Positions 13,862-23,771 of a DNA stretch of 64,000 nucleotides are shown piece after piece. The notes beneath the pieces are model-generated. The model saw only the letters and a list, made by a program, of their open reading frames with translations. It was not told the origin of the DNA and made no database searches. Every line of letters begins with the position of its first letter. Position 1 is the stretch's first letter. The stretch is taken from assembly GCF_958979055.1 (NCBI RefSeq), contig NC_084888.1, forward strand, positions 28,696,804-28,760,803, in the 5' to 3' direction. The position numbers and the translations under genes are program-made. This DNA comes from Alnus glutinosa (taxonomy: Eukaryota > Streptophyta > Magnoliopsida > Fagales > Betulaceae).

Positions 13862-14125
13862 TGACAGACCCATTTTTGGAAAGATCTAACTCCAAATCAA
13901 TTTTGAATTTATTTACTGCAGAATCAGTAGACCCGTATTTTTGGAATGATCCTAATCCAACTCCAAATCAATTTTGGATTTATTTGCCTCAAAATGATGA
14001 AGCTGGCAAACTTATCCTTGAAAGGACCTAAGTCCAAATTAATTTTGGATTCTTTTGCTGCAAAGTCAATAAACCTGTATTTTTTGAAAGATCCTAATCC
14101 AACTCTAACTCGATTTTAGACTTGT
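13862..14125 (+). repeat. Imperfect tandem repeat
   Basis: Three to four diverged units share the order CC(C/T)(A/G)TATTTTTGGAA-GATCC-AA-TCCAA-TCAATTTTGGATT-T-TGC. Start points of recognisable units are near 13866, 13932 and 14072, with a partial copy near 14018. The short open frame over it (13846-14031) is a by-product of the repeat. Confidence 0.6.
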
Positions 14126-14679
14126 AAGCTACACGAAATCATCTAGGATTGTTCCCAAACTCTATAAATGCTCCCCTAAGTCCTCCAAAACAAAAACACA
14201 AGCTTTAAGAGAGGAATCGGCGGCTAGATCAAGAAGGGTTTTGGACTTTTGGTTTTGTTTTCTTTCTTCCTTTCTTTTTTTTTTTGTATGTATATACTTT
14301 TAGTCCGAATTAGTTGTAGTTAATTACTCTTGTTGGGGTTCGATTATAGACCTAATCATGTTTCTTTAAGGTTTTGATTTGCTTTGCTACAACTATTTGT
14401 GATTCTTAATTGATTATTTCAGATTTTTTTGAATTTCTCACATGTTTATGCTTGATCACCATATGCATATGGTATGGATTTGTTATTTATGTTACTTTGG
14501 ATGGTCGAGTCCTGCGCATAATAGAGTAACAAAAGAACCCCATCACAGGTTCCCGAATTAATCAACATGAAAACAACTGGAATAGATGCCATGTTCCAGC
14601 CTGAGTGTGTTTGCCGATTTTCAGAGTTTTATGGTTTCTTGAATAACAACTTAGTAGATGCCATGTTAAATCCTTCTCG

Positions 14680-14716
<37 letters not shown>

Positions 14717-15657
14717 AAGAAGTTATAGTAGATGTCATGCCTAACTCGTTGCTTCGGGAGGTCAATTGCTTTAAGAGTAGGAGTCATGCCCTTGTGGCTG
14801 TCAAACATTAAGCATCGCGATATGGTTTATAACATTGTGCATATTGTTTCCTAAAAAAAGTATGATTAGCGGTGAATATTGAAGCCCTACCCTTTTATTT
14901 ATTATTTTCAATTACGTTGTTTACTTTATTCCATTGCAATCATATTGTACTTCATTCAAAATATCTATCTTAGGAAATTCTCTTTAAACACAATTTACCA
15001 ATTCTCATGGGAATGATTTCGTACTTATTCTTTATACTATCGTTTTGATCTTGTCCAGTACTTGCGACTAAGATGTACATTTATTCTCCAATTATTTAAG
15101 TGAATATTGGCACAACATACAACTTTACAAAAACTAAAAGGCTCTTTTCAGCAAATGGATATATATGAATAAAATGCAGTAAAGGGTGTGGTTCTGGACT
15201 CGCGGGAACACAGATGTTACCTCAGAATATGTTCTTCACACAGTAAAGAATTCTATTTTGGACGGTGGGGAAAAATTCTTGGTTTGTTTCAAATACTTTC
15301 TTCAAGGAGGAAAGCTAGAATTAATCATGATGGTGGATAGTGGTGTGTGAAATGGTACCTGCAAATAAAGTAATGGTTGCATATGTATTGATGTGATGAG
15401 GAAACAAAGTCAGTCATGCTGTCATGGTGCAATGGCATCGTGTGGCTTGGCATTGCTATGGGGGTTATTGGTGCTTTTCGATTCAAAGACCGAATCGCTG
15501 CTTTTTGGTTGGAACTATATTTGATAAAGTGAAAAATCAAACACCTAAAACAGTACTTCATTTAGGAAGAATAACTATAGGGGGCATATATACTCTTCTT
15601 TCATGCAAGAAAGTCCCCTCTCTCTATCTCTTTCTCTCATTTCTTTTGACTGATCTA
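14126..15657. other. Intergenic DNA, no gene recognised
   Basis: Contains a possible promoter-like CTATAAATG at about 14160 followed by transcribed-looking sequence, and a poly(A) tract at about 14680-14714 that could mark an old retrotransposon end. The open frames at 15325-15561 and 15424-15660 overlap on opposite strands and show no recognisable protein. Confidence 0.4.
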
Positions 15658-15783
15658 TGATAAATGATTTGGTTTGTTTACCCCAATTTAAAGGATTTGT
15701 GTATGTTGAAAATTATTTAAATCACTTGTAAAGTTTTATAAATAGTCTTGTATACCATCAAATATATCAAGAAAAGAAGTTAC

Positions 15784-16415
15784 TTTTAAGGCTTTCACTT
15801 ATAGATGTAGGTATATGATCGAACCAAGTAATTAATTTATGTATCTCTCTTTCTCTATCTAATTTCATCTCTTTACTTTATTATGAATTTTTTACATGAT
15901 ATGAGAGCTCAGAAATTCATACGAGTAACATTGATCATGTGCCTTCTTTCTCTTTAGGCTTTTCCATTCATTTCACTTCTTCAACCACAACCAAAATCTA
16001 CAGCCTAATAAAATCATAACCCAGTCTCAGTCATCCTCCACAGCCAAAATTTCCCATCGCCGGCCTCCAAGATCAACAAACAAAAACTACGTTTAAGGCT
16101 GTCACCTTTAGATGTAGGTATATATGATCAAGCCAAGTAATTAATTATATATGTATCTCTCTTTCTCTAATTCCATCTCTTTACTTCATTATGAATTTTT
16201 TACATGATATCAGAGATCAAAAATTCAGACGAGTAACATTGATCATGTGCCTTCTTTCTCTTTAGGCTTTTTCATCCATTTCGCTTCTTCAACCAACCAA
16301 AATCTACAGCCTAACAAAATCAAAGTCACAACAATCAAAACCCAGCCTCAGTCATCCTCCACAGCCAAAATTTCCCATAGACGGCCTCCAAGATCAACAA
16401 ACGACAAAAACTACC
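15784..16415 (+). repeat. Tandem duplication of LTR end, primer site and leader
   Basis: Two roughly 310-320 bp units (15784-16091 and 16092-16415) are closely similar. Each contains the LTR 3' end, a primer-site-like TGATAT(G/C)AGAG and the same leader ending CCTCCAAGATCAACAAAC. The open frame at 16247-16531 lies within the second unit and is not considered a gene. Confidence 0.8.
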
Positions 16416-17016
16416 AACCCTCAACCTTCCTTTGTTTCTTTCCAAAAGAGAAAATCAGAAACCGATTCGTTCCCATCATATCATTTTTGTTTCTTTTTCT
16501 CAATCAACATTCTTCCTTTAAGAGTTACTAAAGTTGGAGCCACCGCCAGATCGAACATACGTTTCAGTGCCCAGCCAATGGTGGAGAGGGGGGATGAGGG
16601 AGTGCTCGTCCAGGCAAAAATTTTCAGGCCAAAGTTTTGAGTAGCGTCTTGCCATTAACTACAAAAAAAATTGTTTTTCGCTACTTGCAGTTCGCCACGT
16701 GTACGGTCACTGTACACGTGGCGAACTGTTGGCCGCGTGCAAGTGGCCACGTAAATACACGCGGTGGATCCGGTTGGCACTAACTGCACAATTGGCCGCG
16801 TGTATTTTAATACACGTGGCAATATGTTTTTTTAAAAAAAAAATTAAAAAATAATTTTTTATTTAGTTTAAATCTGTATTTAATTATTTTTTAAATAATT
16901 GATTGTATTTTTAATTTAATTCTTTATTTTTAGAGGAAAAAAAATATAATAACTGAAAAAAAAAAAGAAAAAAAAAAAGAGAGGAAAACACACGTACGAG
17001 CAAGTTCAGTAAAGAG

Positions 17017-17198
17017 AGAAAGAGAGAGAGAGAGAGACAGAGAGAGAGAGAGCGAGAAACAGAGAGTGAGAGACAGAGAGAGAGAGAGAGAACGAGAGAC
17101 AGAGACAGAGAGAGAGAGCGATACAAAGAGAGAGAGAGAGAGAGCGAGAGATATAGAGAGAGAGCGATACAGAGGAGAGAGAGAGAGAGAGAGAGAGA
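17017..17198. repeat. (GA)n microsatellite
   Basis: About 180 bp of imperfect GA/GAGACA repeats inside the CACTA element. The overlapping long Ser/Leu open frames on the minus strand are repeat artefacts. Confidence 0.9.
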
Positions 17199-17359
17199 AC
17201 ATGTGTTTAACGATTTTTTTTTTTTTTTTCATTTGAAACTACTGTTCAGTGGCGCGCGGGACAATTCCCGCGCACCACTGCTACCTTCGCAAATTCTGGC
17301 CACGTGGCTTTAGGCCACGCGGCCAATTCTCTTAGACGTATATATACATAATAAAAACA

Positions 17360-17363
<4 letters not shown>

Positions 17364-17397
<34 letters not shown>
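17364..17397. repeat. (TA)n microsatellite
   Basis: A TA run flanked on both sides by AATAAAAACAATTA-type sequence, inside the CACTA element. Confidence 0.9.
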
Positions 17398-17399
<2 letters not shown>

Positions 17400-18660
17400 A
17401 AAACAATTAGCCACGTGTATTTAATACACGTGGCCACTTGGACGCGTGTAAGAAATACACGTGGCCATATACAAAACTTAATAAAAAAAATTTTTATTAA
17501 TATATATTTGATAAAAACAATTGACCATGTTTATTAAATACACGCGGCCAACTGGACGCGTGTAAAAGGTGTATAAATTACACGTGTCCAATTGGCCGCG
17601 TGTAATTAATTGCACGCGGCCAACTGTGATGCGCCCCCTTCTAGCCACGTGTACTGTATACACGTGACTAATTGGACGCGTGTCTACAGTAACAGGTACT
17701 GTAGACACGCGGCCAATTGTAGAGTTTTTTGTAGTGATTTGGGCAGCTTTTAAGGCCGAGAAATGCTACACTTTTCAAAAAAATTCTCAAATTTGCTATT
17801 CAAATGATGTCTCACAATCTTATGTAATTTATTATTTTGAAAAATGTGTTATCATTTCATAGGATTGTAACACATCATTTAGGGAGCAAATTTGGAACAT
17901 AAATTTTGGGAAGTGTAGCATTTTTTTTTTAAGGCCCCGCCCTGGCCACCAAATCAAGAGAGAGAGAGAGAGAGAGAGAGAGTGATAGGAGGCCTCCAAC
18001 ATAGTAGTCGATGCTGGCCAGAGTCACCAATGTTCAAGTTTCGACCATATTAGACGATGTTCCAATTCGTCATACGGTGTTCAAGATCAACGCTCGCTAA
18101 CAAATTGTTCTTTAAGGGGGCATAATATATAAGGATAGAAATTCTTTGCGATAAATGGCCTGATTTGTTTAGCCTCAATTAAGGAATTTATTTACATTTG
18201 AAATTATTCAAATTATTCATAAAGTTTTATAAATAGAGCCTTGTATACAATTAAATAAATCAAGTAAAAGATGTAATCTTTAAAGTTTCCACATGTGAAT
18301 ATAGGCCTATTTGCCGAACCAAGTAATTTTCGTCCCTCTTTCTCTAATTTTCATATTTAACTTTAGATGAGAGATTGTAAAACTAATGAAAGCTCAATTA
18401 AGCTTAAAACTAGCTAGATGGTCATAAAGGCAAGTATGACAAATTTTAGTATTTGGTACTGTTCTATAATTATTCAGCTTCAACTGGCTTTTTATGAATA
18501 TATGAATAGATCAGACATGATTCAACAATGGAGATTACTTTAAATACCCTAATCTTCTCGTCTGGGCATTTAGTCAATTAAAATCAAAATTACTACTAGT
18601 CTTTTGTTAATCTCCCTAGTTTTGTCAATCCATCCTTCCTCGTGGGTATTTGGGATATAA

Positions 18661-18954
18661 GGGCTTGTTTGGCAAAGACATGTACAGAACAGAATAGAGT
18701 AGTGGGGTTGTTAGTTTTGAAATTAGTAAAAAGTGATGATGTGATATAAAATAAAAAGAATTTGTGTAAAAAAGTAAAAAAGTTTTGTATTGTAGTGAAT
18801 TTTTTTGTTTGGATAATAATAAAAAATTATTGATGTGATATAAAAAGTGAAAAAAGTAGGAATGTTTTGATGTTGATTAGTAGTGGAAAATATTAAAAAA
18901 AAAAAAGAGTACATGAACAGTGCTGTTCTGTAATATTGCTCGACAAACAAACCC
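18661..18954. mobile_element. Tourist-like MITE, 294 bp, TAA target duplication
   Basis: Ends are GGGCTTGTTTGGC and the reverse complement of GACAAACAAACCC. It is flanked by TAA at 18658-18660 and 18955-18957, as for PIF/Harbinger-type elements. The interior has repeated GATGTGATATAAA blocks. It is homologous to the elements at 19432-19727 and 30226-30519. Confidence 0.8.
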
Positions 18955-19431
18955 TAAGACGGGGTCTGGATTGTTCTATTGTTTCACCACAAATCGAAAG
19001 GGATTCACAAAGAAAAGAGAGTATAGACATTTCGTATAATTAATATTGCTTGTATATGAAGAAAAGGACCAATTAAAAGGTTAGTGATTTAAACCAAAAT
19101 TTGCCCTCACAACGAAGGACTTAAAGAGATGCAATGCATCTGGATCGATGTTGATAGTTAAGACACTATCAAATAATGAAACTCCTGGGGTCAAACCTTT
19201 GGTGGCATTTTGTATCATTTTGTCTAGCACTAAGCGTGAACTGCATCAACTATTCTAGTGGCTAGCTAGATGGATTCATAGAACGTGAAATATTTAAATG
19301 AAACCGTATTCATAACCTTTGTTTTCATCTGATTTTACACGTTAAATATTTAGTTGAAATGAAAGGTACGAGTGAATGACGGATATAATGTTTGAATTCA
19401 GAAACTTTGTTTTTATATATATATATACTAC

Positions 19432-19540
19432 GGCCCCGTTTGATAACCCATTCCCCTCAAATATAAGGAGAATTATTTTTGAGTGGTTGTAAAAAGTGAT
19501 TGATGTGATATAAAGTAGAAATAATTTATATGGAAAAGTG

Positions 19541-19572
<32 letters not shown>

Positions 19573-19727
19573 TGTTGTTGTGAGTTTTTTTATTTAAATA
19601 GTAATAAAAAAATTGTTGTTATATGTGATATAAAAAGTGAAAAAAGTTAAGAATGTTTTGAAGTTAATGTTTTTGGGAGAAGTGAAAAGAAGAAAAGGGG
19701 GGGGAGAGGAGGTTGCCAAACGGAGCC
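19432..19727. mobile_element. Tourist-like MITE, about 296 bp, TAC target duplication
   Basis: Ends are GGCCCCGTTTGATAAC and, inverted, GGCTCCGTTTGGCAAC, with TAC on both sides (19429-19431 and 19728-19730). The interior shares the GATGTGATATAAA blocks with the copy at 18661-18954. An A-rich tract lies at about 19541-19569. Confidence 0.75.
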
Positions 19728-19730
19728 TAC

Positions 19731-20102
19731 GTTAAATCACCACTAATTCTAAAAACTTAAACTAATAATGATCGATGAATTTAATCATTTAATTTATACT
19801 ATAACAATTTACATAAGTTACTATGTAGGCTTTCTCAAAAAAAAAGAAAAAAAAAAAAAAAAAAAAAAAAAAAGTACCTATACCTACATTTTTTGATAAT
19901 TAAGTACACAACAGTTGCTATACAACACCTCGACCCTATTGAATACTTAGGGAAACAAATAGGTGCTTTCAAGAAATGCTTGTAAACAACCTCATCACTT
20001 GTTATATATTTTCCATTGCAAATTTTTAGCCCCAGGTTTGGGAGAAGATATATTTCGATCCTAATTAAGCTTGAAAGCTGGAGGTGTGAAATGCTATATG
20101 CA

Positions 20103-20148
<46 letters not shown>

Positions 20149-21350
20149 GAGTCTAGATAAAGGTAAAACAGTCCCTACTAATTATTATGAGTTCCAGGCT
20201 TCCAGCAAGCATCAAGTCAAGTTTCCACTTCTTTAAAAACCAAAAAAGTCAAGTTTCCACTTCTTTAAAAACCAAAAAAGTCAAGTTTCCACTCACAAGA
20301 GAAAAGTACTGGAGCTGTGAGTTCTCCATACCCATTGCACAAGCTATGCTCCCACAATGCCCATGCTTGGAAGATGTCTGGATTGTCAACGAGTAAATTA
20401 ATTTGTCTGATGACCACCTGTTGGCGCGTGAATTTCACTCGTGGGTGTGTGGGTGTCACGACTCACGTGCTAGCCAATATCATCCTTTCGCCGGCCTCTG
20501 TCTCGTCCTCCACCGTCGCCGCTGTTATTTTTTTTTTTACAGCCTTTTTACTGCTGTTCTGTATTTTCTTTGTACTTCTATTGTTGTATTGTGTGGCCTT
20601 TAAATTTAGTCTTCCTGCTCTTGTGTTGTTTTATTTTACGGTGGAGACTTTCTTTTTAGATCCATTTCAGCCTCCTTCGATGTATGCTCAGTTACTGTGC
20701 TTGTTGCTAGGGCTTCTTCTAAAGCCTTTTGCTTCAGTCTTTTTGGCTGCTTCTGTTCACTTAATTGGTAGTGTGGATGACTTATTTGACTCATTCCCGA
20801 CTGGTACATCTATGTGACAATTTTCAACTGGTGCGTTAAAATAGTAAAGCTAGCTAAACGTTCATTCATTATCTTCCATTCTTTTGTGTTTCTTCTCTTT
20901 CTTTTTCATTGTTTTGACCAATTAGTGCTGGCCAAAATCAAAAGTGCCATGATGTGTAATAATGTGGAGCACTATTTTACAGAGTTTATAGCACTCTCCG
21001 TGCTTTTTCCGACTAAATTAACTCGGCCGGCCGGCCCCCTCTTGAGCATGAACTTGAAGATGGTGAACTCAACTATTTTCGATCAGAAATATATATAAAG
21101 TTGTGTTTTTAAAATTAAAGAATATAAAATTGTGTTTTTATACAATTTTAATTTAATCTTTAAATTTTTAATTTCAACAATTAAGTTCTTTGCAGTGGAG
21201 ATCAGATTCATATTTTTTAGTAGACATTTATAATTAAAAATATGCACAAACAAAAGAAATGTTATTTATAATATAAAACTATATTATGATAGTTGTTAAG
21301 TTTTTTTATTAGTTTTATATATGTATATTTTTTAAGAAAAATATAAAAAA
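19731..21350. other. Intergenic DNA, no gene recognised
   Basis: Contains an A-rich tract (about 19838-19873), a TA microsatellite (about 20106-20144) and a 32-bp tandem repeat (20216-20293). The frame at 20317-20817 is 166 codons long and hydrophobic but begins over the repeat-flanking region, and I recognise no domain in it. The frame at 20814-21098 is likewise unassigned. Confidence 0.4.
20216..20293 (+). repeat. 32-bp tandem repeat, 2.4 copies
   Basis: The unit starts GTCAAGTTTCCACTTC and ends ACCAAAAAA. Two units (20216-20247 and 20248-20279) look identical, followed by a partial third unit. Confidence 0.9.
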
Positions 21351-21351
21351 G

Positions 21352-21690
21352 CCCCATAAACTAACAACCGATTTTAGAATAGCCTCATAAATTTTCAAGT
21401 ATATTAATATGACCCATCAAATTACCAAAGTATTTCAAAGAAGCCAATTTTGTCAAAATAGTTTATATTAATAGTTTTTTAAATTTCATCGTGTTTTTTA
21501 AATAGTTTTTTATTCATTTTTTATTTTAGTTTTTAAGAGAATATTGATATTATAGGAATATTTTGACAAAAGTGGCATTTTTGACACACTTTGGTAGTTT
21601 GATGGGTAGCATTAGTGTACTTGAAAATTCAGGAATGCTATTCTAAAATTAATTGTTAGTTTAAGTTTTTTTTTTTTTTTCCCTAAAAAA
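21352..21690. mobile_element. Foldback MITE-like repeat
   Basis: The left arm runs through CATAAACTAACAACCGATTT and TAGAATAGC, and the right arm is its diverged reverse complement (TGCTATTCTAAAATTAATTG). Pairing extends through GACCCATCAAATTACCAAAG and CTTTGGTAGTTTGATGGGT. The interior is AT-rich and no target duplication was resolved. Confidence 0.6.
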
Positions 21691-21764
21691 CATAAAATTA
21701 TATTAAAAATATACATACATAAAACTAATAAAAAACTTTAAAAAAATATTTTTTAAAAGAAAAA

Positions 21765-22075
21765 GAAAATGAGTGGCGGTCAGCCGACAGCCGCTCCCAA
21801 ATGTGGCAACGAGCCACCCCTAAATCTTGCCAAGGATGGTCGTGTGCCGCCCCAGCCCAGGTCTAGGGGTGGCTCGCACGCCGCCCCAACTGATCTAAGG
21901 GTAGCATGAAAGCCACCCCAACCTAATCTAGGGGTGGCCTTCATGCCATCCCGCTTTTTTTTCTTTTTTAAAAAAATAATAGTAAATAAATCTTTAGTTT
22001 TATATATGTATGTTTTTAATATTTTTTATTAAGGATGACATGTGTCCTCATTTTATTGGCATTGACCTAAACAGT
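21765..22075. repeat. Repeat with GCCACCCC/GGGGTGGC blocks
   Basis: A GC-rich block of recurrent AGCCACCCC and TAGGGGTGGC units is followed by an AT-rich tail with ATGACATGTGTCCTCATTTT. The same arrangement, diverged, occurs at about 7690-7960. Element class unknown. Confidence 0.55.
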
Positions 22076-22518
22076 TTTTTGCTCAAAATTTTTATATAAT
22101 ATAAAGTTTAAAATTTTGATAAAAATATACTCAATTCTCATTGTTAATATGTTACATTTTTAATAGGTATCATTTTTCATACTGTTTGATACATAAAACG
22201 ACCTAAATTAACATAATTTGAGAATCTATAATTTTTTTAAAAAAAAATTATAGAGAATCATGATCCCATCTAGTCACCTTATAACTAAGGTGATAAGGAT
22301 TTCTCAAATTCTCTGTTGGAATTTGAGAAAATTCAAACAGGTAGGTGTGAAAAAATACTTAAGGAATTCACCTGACCAGATAAATAGTTGGACAATCTAA
22401 ATTTTATTTAATTAAGTGGGCTCCATAAATGCTCTCTTACAACAGCATGTTTGAACACACTTAAATTTGGACAAAGAATTTTTGGATCGTTATCCATAAC
22501 CAAACCCCAATCGAACCC

Positions 22519-22683
22519 ATGGCCCAAAACCCTAAAACCCGCCCTCAGCTAGTCAGCTCATCATCTTTTTCTCTCTTTGATGTCCCTCACCCTCTTCGGT
22601 CCGTCCATTGCAATGGCGTCCTAGATCAAATTCTATTGAGAAGAAGAACGGCCGATCTACCAATCAACTCCAATACTCACAAG
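22519..22683 (+). CDS. Possible first exon (targeting region) of the rpl16-like gene
   Basis: An open frame starting MAQNPKTRPQLVSSSSFSLF runs in phase 0 to a GT donor at 22684. It is rich in Ser, Arg and Pro with few acidic residues, as in organelle transit peptides. A phase-0 junction to the ATG at 22878 is possible, since AG precedes it, but the acceptor has a poor pyrimidine tract. It could equally be an untranslated leader or an unrelated small frame. The link to the downstream exon is inference. Confidence 0.3.
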
Positions 22684-22877
22684 GTACGCTTCAGATCTGC
22701 ACCTCCCTCAACCACGCCTGTACCACCTACTTTATGAATTTCCTCCACCAAAATAATTTAGAATTTGGGTTTAATATTTTGATGAAGCTGAATCAATCTA
22801 TTTTGAGATTACCATTTGGAGCAGTACTTGTTTGTTATTCTAAAATAGTATTCATTGGCTTGATGTAAGCAAACGAG

Positions 22878-23421
22878 ATGGACAAATCTTCGCTCAAAAT
22901 GGCTTTTGGATGGCTGAAACAGCGTAGAGGAAGAATGAAGGGAATATCTGATGGAGGCGAGAATATTTGCTTCGGCAAATACGCTCTGCAGGCACTTGAA
23001 CCCGCGTGGATCACGGCTAAACAGATAGAAGCAGGACGGCGAGCACTCACACGGAACGTGAACCGCGGCGGCGGGAAAGTATGGGTGCGTACATTTGCCC
23101 ACAAGTCAGTTTCAGGGAAACCCGCCGAGACGCGTATGGGTAGAGGGAAAGGAGGTGTCAAATATAGCGTCGCTGTAATTCAACCGGGTAAAATCCTTTA
23201 CGAAATGGGCGGAGTAGCAGAAAATATTGCCAGAAAGGCTGTTTCAGTAGCGGCGTCCAAGATGCCTATACGGACTCGATTCATTGTTGATTCCTGTAAG
23301 TTACTCGTCTCCATTGTTTTAATTTCTTGGTGTTTCTGTATTTTTTGTATTTTTATGATATTCTTTTTGGTAATATTGAAATCCAGTGACACCCTCAAGA
23401 GACCGTGGCTCGAAGCATTGA
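22878..23421 (+). CDS. rpl16: Nuclear copy of plastid-type ribosomal protein L16
   Basis: Ribosomal protein uL16 sits near the peptidyl transferase centre of the large subunit. The frame contains plastid-L16 segments [46 protein letters not shown] and [16 protein letters not shown], ending [12 protein letters not shown]. It is closer to plastid than to bacterial or mitochondrial L16. Exon 22878-23295 ends at a GTAAGT donor; the acceptor at 23385-23386 joins 23387-23421 in frame, adding [11 protein letters not shown]. This gives 150 residues, with neither a frameshift nor an internal stop. Substitutions are scattered and often conservative. The N-terminus lacks the usual plastid start (LSPKRTRFRKQ). 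It could be a functional nuclear transfer with an acquired intron, or a young plastid-derived insertion; the intron and the intact frame favour the former. Confidence 0.65.
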
Positions 23422-23771
23422 GAAATGGTGGCAGGTACGCAATTAGAAGCCCAAGAGAGAAAATTTTGAATCTCTAGATTCATGGAACATTGCACATTTG
23501 AGAATAAATTGAATTATGAAATTCATGAAATCTTAAACACATGTTTATGGGATTCCTCTGTCTGTGCTACCATGCCATTAACAGCTCCATTGCCAAGACA
23601 TTTTATGTAATGAATGGTCTTCATGATTTCTTTTTTTTCATCTCATATCTTTATGAAGATGAGTTGAGCAAAGAAGCTTATAAGTGTAACTGTCTCTACT
23701 TTTAATATAAATTGCCCTTAGATATGCTAAAGAAAACTTTTATAGTGTTAGTTTGGTTTAGCGGTTTTAAA

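Larger units (their letters stand above)
16657..17736. mobile_element. Non-autonomous CACTA element, 1,080 bp
   Basis: The right end, read inward, is CACTACAAAAAACTC, a CACTA-type terminus; the left end is AACTACAAAAAAAATTG, with one altered base. Both sides are flanked by ATT (16654-16656 and 17737-17739), the expected 3-bp target duplication. The subterminal regions are packed with repeated, often palindromic CACGTGTA/TACACGTGG units, for example a 15-bp inverted pair at 16690-16704 and 16712-16726. No transposase is encoded. Internal GA and TA microsatellites fill much of the centre. Confidence 0.78.
15658..18375 (+). mobile_element. Decayed non-autonomous copia-like LTR element
   Basis: A 5' LTR at about 15658-15896 begins TGATAAATGATTTGG, includes a TATA-like TTTTATAAATAG, and ends TTTTTTACA. 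It is followed by TGATATGAGAGC, close to the initiator-Met tRNA primer site TGGTATCAGAGC. A diverged second LTR begins near 18149 and shares AAAGTTTTATAAATAG and CTTGTATAC; it is preceded by a purine-rich AAGGGGGC at about 18113-18120. No gag or pol frame is present between them. The 5' part is tandemly duplicated and a CACTA element is nested inside. The two LTRs differ considerably, so it is old. Confidence 0.6.

Noticed and set aside
16911-17232. Long Ser/Leu frames on the minus strand
   Set aside because: Translations of the GA microsatellite within the CACTA element.
20317-20817. 166-codon hydrophobic frame
   Set aside because: No recognisable domain, strongly T-rich, no supporting splice or promoter signals; treated as chance.
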